Below are positions 11,520-24,234 of a DNA stretch of 64,000 bases, piece by piece. The notes below the pieces were generated by a model that had not been told where the DNA came from, did no database searches, and saw nothing but the letters and a program-made list of their open reading frames with translations. The position numbers were made by a program, and so were the translations under genes. Location of the stretch: the NCBI GenBank assembly GCA_031841125.1, contig CM063112.1, positions 65,430,057 to 65,494,056 of the forward strand, in the 5' to 3' direction. Numbering within the stretch: the stretch's first letter is position 1; every line of letters begins with the position of its first letter. Origin of the DNA: Acanthococcus lagerstroemiae (Eukaryota > Arthropoda > Insecta > Hemiptera > Eriococcidae).

Positions 11520-12745
11520 TCAATCACCCTCTTTCACCCCGAGTGCTCTCCATTAGGACCACATCCTCCGACCACCCCACACCATTATGGCCTTCATTTC
11601 TGTTCATGTACCACACACTCACCAAGACCTCTTCACCCATTACTACGACCTTCCCAATGGCGGCCTTAGTCCCTCTCTACAGTCTTCCCCTTCCGCGGCT
11701 TCATCACCCTACGGCCTCCTCGCTCAACCACCTCGAAGATCCCCTGGTCCTCCAACCAGGAGCTTCCACCACCATGACCACCTCTCCCTCACGAGAACCC
11801 TTCCCTTCAAGACCACCTCCTCGGGACCAGAACCTTCCGCACCATGGCCTTCATTCGCCTTCCCGGCCGCCTCTCTCACCAAGAGTTCCTCCTCCACCAG
11901 GACCTCTTACTCAATACCCCCTCCACTCGGGGTCTTCATCTCCCGCTACAGTCCCCGCCACCACCGTGGTTTTCCTCCCCTTCAGGAGATCCCTCCTCCA
12001 CCATGAGTATCTCGTATACCACCGGGCCTTTATCTACCAAAGTTTTACTGCCCCTCCAGGACCCTCACCTACAACTAACTCCTCCTTCCTTAATAACCAC
12101 CCTCTCCTACCAAGGATTTCCTCCGCCATGAGGACCCCTCACACACCACTACCCCCTGGGCTTTATCTCCCTTCACAGTCCCTGTCCTCACTGTGGTTCT
12201 CCAAACCTTTGAAGATACCTGGCTATCCACCCAGGAGCTCTCACAACCATGACCACCTCTCCCCCTAGAGCCCTTAACTCTCAAGACCCCCACCCCGTCA
12301 TCAGTCCCTCCCGCACCGCTGCCATTTCTCTCCCGGGTCCCCTCTCTCACCAACGACTTTCTCCTCCACCAGGTCCCCTTACTCATCTTAACCCCCTGCC
12401 TCACCAAGGGCCACCATTTCCGTCCACAGTCCACACCCCCACAGGGGTCCTCCTGACCCTTTTGGAACTCCTTCCTCAACCATGAACACCCTCCTGAGGG
12501 TAGGCTACCCCTGGAAAATTTAGCAATTACGGGGTAGGGTAGGCAACCCGCAGCGACTTGAGATCATGGAGATTATGGATAATTATGTCATATTATACGT
12601 CTTTTTGTGTCTTATTATGTCAGTTATGTCTTAGGTGGTAAGGACGAAGGCCGGGATTCAGATATCAGGCTCTTTGGAGTTTTTTCCCTGGTGGGGGGAG
12701 GGGGGAGGAGTTTTGGTTTTAATATTGTATAGAGAGATAAGACGT
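11520..12745 (+). repeat. C/T-rich dispersed repeat, copy 1
   Basis: This stretch is strongly pyrimidine-rich on the plus strand and aligns over its whole length with about 59230-60440. Shared blocks include CCTTCCCAATGGCGGCCTTAG-like and CGGCCTCCTCGCTCAACCACC words. The shared 3' part has GAGGGTAGGCTAC, CTTATTATGTC repeats, GACGAAGGCCGGGATT and GGAGTTTTGGTTTT. Identity looks near 90 %. Overlapping proline/serine-rich frames in all phases are a by-product of CCN composition. The element type is unknown; no terminal repeats were recognised. Confidence 0.75.
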
Positions 12746-13070
12746 TGGGCCGCAAGATGGAACTGGAGTGGCAGACACAAAGGCAGCGGACGCAGCACCC
12801 TATGCCGGCACTCGCCATCCCACCAATATCAGCGACAATGACGACGTCAACGAGAACGACGATGACGATGTCGCAGCTGCCATCAACCGACGAAGAAGAC
12901 GATCCGGCGCAACTCGACAGCGAAGATGAAGAATAAAACGCCGTAGATTAGCCGCCGTGAGAAGGCGACTAGGGGGTACGGTGTCCCGGGGCTAATTTGG
13001 CATGCATGCATCGCCATATACGCCCCTTCATCATCGAATAACATTAACTAATAAACTTGAAACTAAATTG
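12745..13070 (+). mobile_element. 3' end of an unidentified retroelement, with dispersed core repeat copy 2
   Basis: A frame at 12745-12936 ends in an acidic tail (EEDDPAQLDSEDEE) and is followed by a non-coding part. At 12955-13035 this holds the core shared with 3893-4000 and 39585-39650 (CTAGGGGGTACGGTGTCCCG, then GGCATGCATGCATCGCCATA). The segment closes with AATAAACTTGAAAC. The order ORF end, conserved UTR core, AATAAA-like end suggests a retroelement 3' terminus. The family is not recognised, and the 63-codon frame may be chance. Confidence 0.4.
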
Positions 13071-16000
13071 TTCAGCGATGTCTTTCGTAGTGTGGCGTAG
13101 AGAGCGGACAACTTGCTCGGCGGCGGACTATTTACTTGTAACCGAAGAAAAAAATCACGCTCGAGTATGAAATTCCCTAACTGACCAACTACCTGCTACT
13201 AATTTGATATAAATTATGTAACCTAACTGGGTGAGACTAATCATTGTTCACCTGTCCCTGGTCCAGCTTCCTACCAGACCAACGGCGGGAGTACCGCGGT
13301 ACTCCCTTGGCTTGTGCGAACCTCTAGAACCATGATACAATCAGTGGCCCAGCCGTAATTTCTCTCACCAACTCACACCAGGGTAAAGCTGGTCGCGGCA
13401 CTCAGCAGAAGAGTACTTATCGTCGGAGCCAGGCTAACAACCGCAGTAGCTCCCCCTTGGTACGATGCTCTCTTCGAGTGTTGTAAGGCTATTTTGCTCT
13501 CTTGGAGTTTTGTAGTGCTACTTACAGTACCAGGTGGCAAGACAGTAGTGTCGATCGAGCACTGACTTACTAATTTCTTACTAATAATAGGCGTATCTAA
13601 TTACTGTAACTTTAATAGCGTATACTCAGTAAGCGACCCACATTAGAGAGTGTACACTTACCCCAGGTATGGGAAACACCACAACACAAAATTATACCAA
13701 GTATATCGCAAATTTCCACAAGTCAGTAAAGCACATAGAAAATTTGTATCCGCACAAACAAACTACACCAACTAACTGACAGTCTGCATCAGTTGCGAGA
13801 AAAGCGATTGAGCCATCCGAACAACCCCTATTGTTCACATCCTCGTTTTAGGAACTAGTTGCCATTCATTCTGACTTTCTGCAACTTTCGGTGCATTAGT
13901 GAAGTCGAGGTTAGATGCAGTTTCTACTTTTGTCAGGTTAACGAGGCCAGCTCGAGAGGAAATGAGAAATGCCAAAGGGTACCTAAAATGCTGAACCGGG
14001 TGTTACAGAAACATTTCTTACATGTATGTACTTTGCTAATCGCGAGTGTAGGCGTAATATTATTTTTAATTTTTGAAGAAAGAAAACAAGGTCACATAGG
14101 TAGGCGTTAGATGTTGTTTTATTTTCAATACAGGATTGAACACTCCTTCGACCTGATAAGCAACAAAAGTGGAATATGGAATAACATGTGAAGGGGGTCG
14201 AGATGTGTAAGTGGTAATTTGATCCAATTTTCTGAGGGGAACGAAAGATACGCGTCAAAATGTAGATTTTACCGAATTTTGATTTCATTCTCAATTCTCA
14301 ATTAGCTTTACGAACAAATCTATTTCTCGCAAAAAGGATGAGAGGAGAGGAGAACGCAGGTGCGACGCGACGTTGGTATTTATGCCTGCAACGACGACGA
14401 CGAATAAGAATAAAATATGAAGAAAATAATGTCGGATAAATAAATAAGCGGGACGTAGACGTACATAATACGCTACATGATGCACACGTAGTACATAGGG
14501 TGGGTAGAGGGGTATAGATGTGCATGTGCATATGTAGATGTAGATGTAGGTGTAGGTGTAGGTGTAGGTAGCTACGCGTGCGAAAAAATGAAATTAAAGT
14601 TTTAAAGTTACACGTCCCAGCGCGTAAATATACCTACATATAGATGCGGGTAAATAGTATCTACATAATACGTACGAGTATTATTATGTATAGTACGCAG
14701 TTACAGATACGTTACCTATTCGTATATGTGTGTAGGTAATAGGTATATACCTATTACAGAAAGTATAATAGGTACCACGATCTACATAAACTAGTCTCCG
14801 ATGCATTCCGATAATATATACAAATATATACCTAAGAGTAGTACGCGGATATGAAACTTTTGGCTGACAGAAGCGTTTCAAACAGAAACATACTCGGACG
14901 ACCGTATAAACGAAGGAAGAATTTCAAGATGGAGGCGGGGGTCTAACCCCCAAAACGCCTATAAAGACCTTCAAGTTGATATGTCGTCGTTCCATATATT
15001 TTTATATGTACTTACCAAGCGTGACACAACATCTTTCGAGTCGGTAGAAAAATATCGTTAAATGTCCGCGACTACGACGGCACAGTAGGTACTATTAAAC
15101 GGTGATAGAAGAAAAATGTACAAAGAAGAAGAAAATAAAGAAAGAAAGAGAATGAAAATAAAAATGAAAACGTGGAGAAAGAGGGGAAGGGGGAAAATGC
15201 TCGCGAATAAATATTGGCGGAGATTAAAATTTACGAGCAACGCGTATGATATAGCGAAAACGATACAGCAGCGTGTGGACCAGGTTGGAGAGTCACCCTT
15301 GCAGCTTTTTTTTATTCGGGTATACGTAGTAGGTGCAGCGTACAGAGCAGCATGGATAGCAGTTCGTGCAGTGCCAGTGTAGTGTAGTAGTATAGTATAG
15401 TGTAAAATAATATAGTGTAGAGAGTCGAGTAGAGTCTAGAGTAGAGCGGAGTAGAGTAAAAAGGCGGGCTACAAAAGTCTACGTTGTACAGCAGGGTCGA
15501 GTATATATAATAAGATATATGTATATAACGAAAAGAGGGTGTAAAACTGTATAAACGAAACGTTGTTACCGGGTGTAACAGACCAAGTTGGACAGCGAGG
15601 AAAAGTTTTACACCGAAAAATAGGGGTGATTTACGAGTACGAGAGCGAAAAAGAATTAAATCATTTTCGGTAATATTTCGTTATTACGCTTTTTTCTTCG
15701 CACATTTCACAGGCACCGCGTCGCGGTGGTATACACTGCTGTAGCAAGGTACAGCTACTGCATCCCATTTCATCCCATCGAGTTCGCCATACCTTCTTGT
15801 GTGTGTGTGTGTGTTTATTTGTAAAAACTATACGTTGGTCGTATAATCGCCGGTCAAACTTTCAGCAGACGCAACTCTAAGTAAAATATGTTGGAAGGTG
15901 TCGTCTCATTACTCATCGAAAATACGGACCATCCTATTGGACACTGAACTTAAAAACACTAGAAGAAAACAGAGACCATGGAGTGTGGCTCATTAAAAAT

Positions 16001-16429
16001 CAAAAATCGAAAATACGGACCACCCTATTCCACACCATTCTGAACTAACACTAGGTAAAAATTGAGACAATGTATGAAGTTTCTTCAGTTTTTGGAGGTA
16101 CGTATAGCCAATCACAGATGTGACCGGATTCATTTTACCGGAAAATAATTCTCTTTCCAGCAACTCCCATGTTCATGGGCCTCTGTAGATATCATTTGCA
16201 TAAAATAAACGAGGAATCCCATAATGTTGAAACTGGCACGTGACGTGTTATGATCTATGTAACGTATCTCTTTCTGGTCTGATAGAATTTTAATAAAATT
16301 CCATTGGTGAAAAATCAAAGAAATGTTGAACCTCAAATTCGTCATTCTCATCGCTAATAATCAAGTGTACATCAAATCATGTAGAGAATACGAGAAACGA
16401 TGTACCCCTGCCTATTGCCTCGGTTTTTA
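13071..16429. other. gene-free stretch
   Basis: No gene is supported. A hexamer tract (GTAGRT)n lies at 14533-14570. Purine-rich low-complexity sequence lies at 15110-15200, and AGTGTAGTAGTATAGT-type low complexity at 15370-15460. A TG tract is near 15797-15815. Confidence 0.45.
14533..14570 (+). repeat. (GTAGRT)n hexamer tract
   Basis: Six to seven units alternate between GTAGAT and GTAGGT. Confidence 0.85.
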
Positions 16430-17260
16430 ATGAATTTATGGTCTGAGCAAAATTAGAAAATTCTGTTGCCACCAACTTTGGAATCTGAAGTGGAAACATT
16501 TCATAATACCGAAATAGGGGTTTCTCACTGTAGTCAGATTTTCGATTCGATTCAGATTTAGCGTCAATTCGAATTTTCCTTTATGGAAGGGACCGGCTTG
16601 GCTTTGCACAAAAATTGGAAAAAATATCGAATTCCAATTCGCAAACCAGAATTCGAACTTCACCTCTTGAAACGAGCCGATTTCACGTTATTGAAAATAC
16701 TGAAGAAGATATCGATGTAGGGGTTTGTTGGATCGCAGAAAAAAAAAATTGAAACAGATTCTGAATGATACTCTGATTTTTTTGCCTCAAAGTTCAAACT
16801 TTATTCCGTCAAGTGAGTAAGATTAGCCCAAATTAAAAACTTGATAGAAACATCGAGAAGTCGAATATTTGATCAGATTTTCGATTCGATCCCGACTGAT
16901 TCCCCAAATCTGATGTTTTTCCCTTCGAAGGGCTGAATTTGACTTTGCCAAAAGAATTAAACCAGGTATCAAAATAGGGTTTTCTTGCCTTAAAAATTGT
17001 TCCGGCTTGGACCGCAAAGTGTAGGAGTTCTTTAAATGAACCAATCTGACTTTGCTCAAAAATGGAATGAGGTACCTATCAGAATAGTGGGTTTTGAGAT
17101 ATAGCTGAATTTTAAAAAGTTATAAATTGTTGTTTCGACCTCAATTTGGCCTTTGGCCTCCAAACTCCAAATCGGAGTGCTTTAAATATTCATTTGACCT
17201 CACTGAAAAAACTGAACAAGGGATCGTAATATTTGGGGAAAGGCACAGAAAAATGGAGTG
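16430..17260. repeat. degenerate tandem repeats, family D
   Basis: Phrases recur every 120-170 bases: TCAAAATAGGG or CCGAAATAGGGG, CTGACTTTGC(TC)AAAA, GATTTTCGATTCGAT, and TTTAAATGAAC. The copies are diverged. The same vocabulary appears at 2690-3330, 43745-44125 and 63225-63640. It is non-coding. Confidence 0.4.
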
Positions 17261-17499
17261 TAGTGTTTGTACAGAATATTATTGAAAGTAGTCTCCTAAT
17301 GGAACATAAAACACAACCAAACCCCTAACCAGAGGAATGGCATGGCTCTCTTATCAGACTGTTACATAAAGATGCTAGTTAACAAAGGGAATGAGGAAGG
17401 GGAAGGAGGGAAAAAAATCGCCGAGCAACCAATAAAAGTGAAGACGCTGATTCGGGAAGTTCCACATCAAATTTATTAAAGAAGACCGAATTTCAGAAA

Positions 17500-18370
17500 T
17501 ACAAAAATAAAAATGAAATAAACGTATAATTGAACTTGAACCGATGTATTCTTTGACAAATCGAACCCGTGAAAATCAAAATTACGACATAAAAGAGTAT
17601 ACCGTTATCCAGTACAGCAATAAATTCTAGGAAAATTCAGAATTTCCAAAGAAAAAAATCCAACATTTTGTATGCGGTGTTTGTACTGAAGGACTTCCAC
17701 AGTCAACGGCGAGGTTTCTGTGAATCTTCGAGCATACGATCGTTCAATCAGAAACTATAAAAAGTTTTCAGTATCAAAATTCAATGAATGCAAGAAAGCT
17801 ATATAGTGAACAAGAAAATGAATCGACTTTTAGAATCTAGAACCGGGCAGGTGGGACGAGATGCAAATCTTCTAAGCTCATTAAAATCAAAGTAACACAA
17901 TACATACAGTCGACCATTTCGGACATTCTATGAATTTGCATTTCCTGGGAGAAAATCCATAAATAGCTGTTTGCCATGTTAACATCGAAGCAGTGTGTTT
18001 CCACAAATGAACGGCGAAGTCTAGTGGATCCTCGAAAATATGGTTATTCAACCAGAAGCTGCAAAAGTAATTCAGTAGTATCAAAATTCGATAAAAATAG
18101 GGACGCCAACCAATGAAAAATATCTTACTCCGCATACCGTTATCCAGCGACGAATTTCGGGAAAGTTGACAAATCCAAAACTTGTCTGGAGGAAATCCAA
18201 AACTTGCTGCGGTATCCGATGTTTGCCTAGAAGGGCTTCCACGAATCAGCTGTTTAGTAGATCCTCAATGATACGATGATCGTTCAATCAAGAACGGTAA
18301 AAGTACTTGTGCAGTATCAAAATTCGAGGGGGGAAAAAAAAGTAATGAAAATCTCATCACCTAAGCACAG
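17500..18370. repeat. degenerate tandem repeat, family A (first block)
   Basis: Roughly three units of about 250-290 bp. Each carries CCGTTATCCAG, a GGAAAATTCAGAATTTCC-like piece, GCTTCCACGAATCA, GATCCTCGA, GATCGTTCAATCA and AGTATCAAAATTCG in that order. The same unit resumes at 21180. Confidence 0.6.
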
Positions 18371-18379
18371 AGTAAATAA

Positions 18380-20160
18380 AGGTCATACACCGACACGCCA
18401 CCAACTTAGCAAGAATTTATGAATTGGTCTCCATTACATTCATCAATGATCTTGCACGCTCCTGTTAAACTCACATAAAAAAAAAAAATAGCCAGCATTA
18501 GTAAGTAATCATATGTACATCAATAATAAAAAGTAATAATAAATTGGCCGAATACGAAAAAGCTTGACATCATTACCCTGAGCGAGGTTTTAAAAATTAC
18601 AATAGTAATAAGTAAGTAATTATAATAATATGAATATTAATACACTAGGGAAGCAATAAATTTGCAGACTACCAAACTATGTTTCTATTTGATAGCTCAG
18701 TGTTTTGAAACACACTGATTGCTGTCGTTATTTTAACCATTATAGATGAAGACAAAGACAAAATGAATTGAAACAAGTAAAAAAAAAGTCCGGCACCAAT
18801 TATATCGAAATATACAGCAATGCAGGAAGCTGAAAAATAAAATTAGCTGCACGAAAACAAATCAAATTAGCTGCACAAAAACAAACTAGTAACAAGTAAA
18901 ATGCTATCATTTTTGGCGCAAAGATGAATCTGGTCTTTACTACATTCATTGTCGACCTTGCAGGGCCCTGCAATCTCACATACCATAAAAATAACGCATA
19001 ACGTAACTTAAAAGTAAACAGAAACGAAGTTCCAGTGGAGCTCCTGGGGCTCGGCTGGAGAATAAAAGTGGCGTATCATGGGCTCAAATTTTTTTACGCA
19101 CCATCCCAATAAAATAACATAACTTAGAAACTCTCCACAATACGTTTACCAACACGAGAAGGAATACTGAGATTGGATCTCGGGGTAGATTTCAAGGAAT
19201 AGATTGGATCACAACCGGAATCATCCTATGAGACTTTCTACCAGCAGCTTGTTGGAATCATCCCATTACAGGACTTTCGACCAACAGTTGTCGCTACTGG
19301 AATCGTCCCAGGACTTTCCACCGGTATGAGACTTTCCGCCAGTAACTTGCTGGAATCATCCTATTACAGGACTGTCAACCAGCAAATTATTGCTACTAGC
19401 ACCAGTAGCCTGTTGAAATCATCCCACCACAGGACTTTACCAACAGTTGTCGCTACTGGAATCATCTCAGGACCCAAGGATCTTAGAAGAGATTAGATCG
19501 TGACCGGTATCAAACAATAACAATTTGACCCAAAACAACCCCTAAATAACCGCGAAACTGTTCATCAGTTTTAGGCTTTTTAACCCAAAAACAACCCTCA
19601 AGTGACCCAGAAGTTGTTCAACTTTTGGCAGCCATCAGTTCCGAATTTTAGAATATGAATTATCCCACTACTATACTTGTACAGACACAAGAAGAAATAA
19701 GATTTAAAGGAATAGATGGATCGTAACCGCCAGTTAGGTTGTTGGAATCATCCCATTACAGGACTTTCAACCAACAATGGTTGCTACTGGAATCGTCTCA
19801 GGACTTTCAACCAGTATGAGATTTTCCACCAGTAACTTGCTGGAATCATCTAATGCTGGACTTTCAACCAGCAATTATTGTTACTGGCACCAGTAGCCTG
19901 CTGAAACCATCCCATTACAGGACTTTTACTAACAATTGTCGCTACCGGAATCATCTCAGAACTCTTAGATTCTTTGGATAGTACCTCCTATAACAGTTTG
20001 ACCCAAAAACATTCCCCCAATCTACCTAGATATAATTGCCAATTTGACCAACCAATTTACCCAAAAAAGATACGCAAATGCGCCCGGATCTTTAAGCCAC
20101 AGCAGAGTAGCTCAGGAACACCAGTGGATCTTTGAAGAAGTACAGAAAGTAACGAAAAAG
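18380..20160. repeat. degenerate repeats, family B
   Basis: Two larger duplicated blocks are visible. TACATTCATCAATGATCTTGCA near 18430 reappears as TACATTCATTGTCGACCTTGCA-like near 18940. The block 19185-19490 (GGAATCATCCCATTACAGG, ACTTTC, CCAACAGTTGTCGCTACTGG, CCAGTAACTTGCTGG) reappears at 19730-19965. Sub-repeats around GGAATCATCC and AGGACTTTC recur every 40-90 bases. No coding sequence is seen. Confidence 0.55.
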
Positions 20161-20439
20161 TTAATTATTCTAAAAATTAATTCTGTCGCCTGTAAGGAAG
20201 CAGGGATATAAATAAAAAAAACTATCAGGGGGGGGGGGGGTCAAGTCGAAAAAATTTTTGGTAGGGAAGTATAATTCTAAAATGTGACCTCCTTTGGTGG
20301 CACCCAATTCGAGTTTCATAATCAAACTTTGGAATACAAGGTTGAAAATGTCAAACTCGTTGGTACATAAAAGTAGAGTTACTGCATGTGCTCCCTTCTG
20401 AAATTCTCGGGCGGGGGGGGGGGGGGCTTTTAGAATTCG

Positions 20440-20945
20440 ACACAGCGGATAATGGATGACAGACACGGTACGAGTGACGAGGGCAACGGATAACCGACAA
20501 TGGACAGAACGAATGGCAAGGGCACAATGGACAACAAATGGAACGAGTGGTGCGGATGACGGGCAATGGACGGCCAATGATGGATGGAATGAGTGGAACA
20601 GACGACAGATGACTGATAGAACGAACGGCGCGCACAACAGATGGTGGACAGAACGAGCGGCGCGGACGACAGACGATGGACGACAAACGGAACGAGCGGC
20701 GCAGACGGCGGACGAAACTAGCGGTACGGATGACAGATGCTGGACGGAACGAGCGGCGCGGACGACAGATGCGGACGGAACGAGCGGCGCGGACGACAGA
20801 CGAGGACGGAACAAGCGGCGCGGACGACAGACGATGGACGATGAACGGAACGAGCGGCGCGGACGGTGGACAAAACTAGCGGTGCGGATGACAGATGCTG
20901 GACGGAACAAGCAGTGCAGACGACAGACGACGGACAGAACGGAAG
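20440..20945 (+). repeat. GC-rich minisatellite, unit about 30 bp
   Basis: Imperfect tandem copies of a unit containing GGAACGAGCGGCGCGGACGA and CAGACGATGGAC. Open frames of up to 246 codons on either strand (Arg/Thr/Asp-rich on plus, Arg/Ser/Val/Pro-rich on minus) exist only because the unit lacks stops. Composition is sharply more GC-rich than the AT-rich repeats on both sides. Confidence 0.8.
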
Positions 20946-21179
20946 CAAAGAGACGTTAATTACTGTACAGTTTCATGACTCAGTTAAGGTTGCCGGTGAA
21001 GGGGAATAAAAGAAAATATTAGAAGATAAATGAGGAAAAACATGGAAATTACTCGCTGATCAGAGTTTGGTTTATTGTGGGAAGAAGAAAAAAAGAAATG
21101 AAAAACAGAACTGACCCCCTGTAACAATACACTTTCATAGACTGATAAGACTCACGTATTCGATAATAAATTGAACCTC

Positions 21180-23832
21180 TGATAATCAAAAGTATTACAC
21201 CTCTTGCCTTTGTACCCAGCAGCACTGAGGAAATCCCAAAGTCTGCTCGTACTTGGTGTTGGTATAGAAGAGACGCTTCCACAAATCAGCGGTCTAGTTG
21301 ATCCTCAATATGAGATCATTCAGTCAAAAGCTATAAAAAATAAATACAAATCTTACAAACCTATGAAAAGAAAGTATTACGCCACGTACCAGTGATTCAA
21401 GATACGAGGGATTTGGAAATTTTGACAGATCCAGAACTTTCATAGAGAAATACCAAAAAAATTCTGGTGCTTGGAGTATCCACTGAAAAGTGTTTCCACG
21501 AATCTCACTTGTAAGGCATGTAAATTGTTACAACATCACATACTTTTATGTCCAGTGACGAATTTCGGGAAACTTGACAGATCCAAAAGTTCCTCGGAGG
21601 AAATCCGAAATCTGCTAGTACTCGTGTTGGCGTAGAAGAGGGGCTTTCACAAATCAGTGGTCTAGTAGACCCTTGATATTTTTTCTATTTATCAAAGAAA
21701 TAAAAGTGAATTATTTCGATCTCAAGGGGGTTAGGTAAGACAATATATGAATCTTAAGAAACCATGAAAATTTGAAGTATTACACCACGTACCAGTGATT
21801 TAAAAGATACAAGGGATTTAGAAATTTCGATGTATCTAGAATTTTCATGGAGAAATACCAAAAAATGCTGGTGTTTCTGCTGAAGCGTTTGCGCGAAGCA
21901 ACGGCCAGGTCTAGTAGATCCACTAAGATGGGATCATTCAAAAGCTGTAAAGATAAATTTGCAGTACCAAAGTTCGGGGAAGCAATACAAAAAACGAAAG
22001 CTAATGAAAAAATGAATTCTCTCACCTATAAGGCAGCAAGATTTATACATCAGATTTTTATATCTATAGCGACGAAGGGAACGCGACAGATCCAAAACTT
22101 CCAGAGAATATCAAAAATCTGCTGGTATTCGGTGATGGCATAGAAGAGGTGCTTCCACGAATTAGCGGTCTAATAGATCCTCGAAAATTTGATCATGTAA
22201 TCAGAAGCTGTGTAAATAAATTTGCCATATCAAAATTCGGAGGGAAAATTCGAAAGCTAGTGATAAAATAAATTCTCTCGCTTATAAGGCAGGTAAATTT
22301 GTTACACCACATTCCACATACATTCATGTCTGGCAACAAATTTCGGGAAACTCGACAGATCCAAAAGTTCCATGGAAGAAATCCAAAATCTGCTAGTACT
22401 CGGCGTTGGGATAGGAGAGACGCTTTCACCAATCAGCGGTCTAGTAGATGCTTGACACGAGATATTTTTGCTGTATCAAAATTCGAGAAAAAAAAAAATT
22501 CATTTAGAAAATTAGAAATACTAGGAATCTTACAAACCCATTAAAATCGAAAGTATTACGCGTCACCTACCAGTGATTTAAGATACGAGAGATTTGGAAA
22601 TTTCGATAGATCCAGAATTTTCACGGAGAAATTTCGGTGTTTCTGCTGAAGCGTTTCCAGGAAGCAACGTCCAGGTCTAGTAGATCCTCTAACTTCAGAA
22701 GCTGAAAAAATAAATTTGCAGTACCAAAGTTCAAGGAAGCAATAGGAAACAAAAACTAATGAAAAAATGAATTCTCTCACCTATAAAGCAGCAAAATTAG
22801 TACATCACATATTTTTATATCTACTGACAAATTTCGGAGATAGCAACATGTCCAAGACTTCCAGAGAAATTCCGGAATCTGTTTATATTCGGTGACTGCA
22901 TAGACAAAGCGCTTCCACGAATCAGCAGTCTAGTAGATCCTCGATGATTCGATCGTTCGATCAAAAGCTATATAACTAAATTTGCGGTATCACATTTTTT
23001 TTGGGAGGGGGGGGGGGAATTCGAAAGCTAATGAAAAAATGAATTCTCTCACTTAGAAGGCAGGTAAATTGTTACACCACACACTGCATGCGGTCATGTC
23101 CAGCAACGAATTTCAGGAAACTCGACAGATCCAAATGTTTCACAGAGAAAATCAAAAATCTATGTAATCAAATTCTATCACAGTTCGGGGAAAAAATTCG
23201 AAAGCTAATAGAAAAATGAATTCTCTCACTTGTAAGGCAGGTAAATTGTTACAACACCACGTACTATTATGTCCAGTGACGAATTTCGGGAAACTTAACA
23301 GATCCTAATGTTCTATAGAGAAAATACAAAACTGTTTAATCAAAAGCAATAAAAATAATTTTGCTGTACAAAGATTCAAAAATAAAAAATGAAACAAAGT
23401 GAACTTATACAATCTAAAAGGGGTCAGATGAGACGATATACAAATCTTGCAACCCATCGAAATTAAAATTAATATACCACATACCGTTATTCAAGGGACG
23501 ATGGATTTAAAAATTTCCGACAGATCCAAAAATTTCACGGAGAGAATCCAAAAAGTGCTGGTTTTTGGTGTCGAAGTGTTTTCACAGAGCAGTGCCCAGG
23601 TCTACAATCGTTCAGTCGGAAGTTGTAAATAATTTTTCTGAGTCACAATTTGGGGGGAAAATACGCTAATGAAAATTCATTTTTTCACCTATAATGCGAA
23701 AATCGTTGAAATCAGAAGCTGTAAATGTTATTTTGCTGTATCACAATTCGGGGAAGAAATATGAACCCGAATGAGAAAATTAATTCTGTCACCTATAAGG
23801 CAACAAAATTTTTACACCACATACTGTTATAT
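21180..23832. repeat. degenerate tandem repeat, family A (second block)
   Basis: About nine to ten units of roughly 240-300 bp. Recurring landmarks in order are TTACACCACATAC, GACGAATTTCGGGAAAC, GACAGATCCAAAA, GGAAATCC(A/G)AAATCTGC, AGAAGAGGCGCTTCCAC, GTCTAGTAGATCCTCGA, ATCAGAAGCTGTA, AAATTTGC(A/C)GTATC and GAATTCTCTCACCTATAAGG. Units are diverged and some are shortened. A G-run of varying length follows AAAATTCG in several units. Confidence 0.75.
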
Positions 23833-24234
23833 TGTAGAGTGGTTTCTGGTTTCTTTGGTTACCACTCTACCGCCGACTAGCTTGACACGATCTCGAAACC
23901 AAAACGACTCAACCCTTTTCCGAACTATTGTAAATAGCGTTCTTAACTATGCGAAGTCTATCCCGGTTCTAAATCGTCCAGTCCAAACCTCCAACCAGGT
24001 AACCGTCGGTTCCTTCGAAACGAGGTTACGTATTCGAGTATTGCTGAATAATATAAAACTATTTTACTAAATTTTTGCTGATGTAGTACAAATAGGAACC
24101 ATGACGGAGGTTCGTATTGTTTGAATAGTAATAATAAAAATATGACGTGTATTGCGAAAGAGGAATGAAGAAGTGAAAACTGAATTTGACCTAAATAGTT
24201 ACGATAAAAGAATTTTAGAATTTTAGATACTACA
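23833..24234. mobile_element. solo LTR (402 bp) inserted in family A repeat
   Basis: The segment starts TGTAG and ends CTACA, the short inverted TG...CA termini of long terminal repeats. It is flanked by TATAT at 23828-23832 and 24235-24239, a perfect 5-bp target duplication. It interrupts a family A unit exactly between ACCACATACTGTTA and the TCCAGCAACAAATTTCG that normally follows. Near the left end is a hairpin, GTAGAGTGGT paired with ACCACTCTAC (23834-23871). A TATA-like AATATAAAAC lies near 24050. No internal coding region is present, so it is a solo LTR. The superfamily is undetermined. Confidence 0.75.

Noticed and set aside
11543..12268. 241-codon proline/serine-rich frame, with others in all phases
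   Set aside because: The C/T-rich dispersed repeat is open in several phases at once and the second copy breaks the same frames; this is composition, not coding.
20170..20910. 246-codon minus-strand frame and 167-codon plus-strand frame
   Set aside because: Both are produced by the stop-free 30-bp minisatellite unit; composition is periodic and has no domain.
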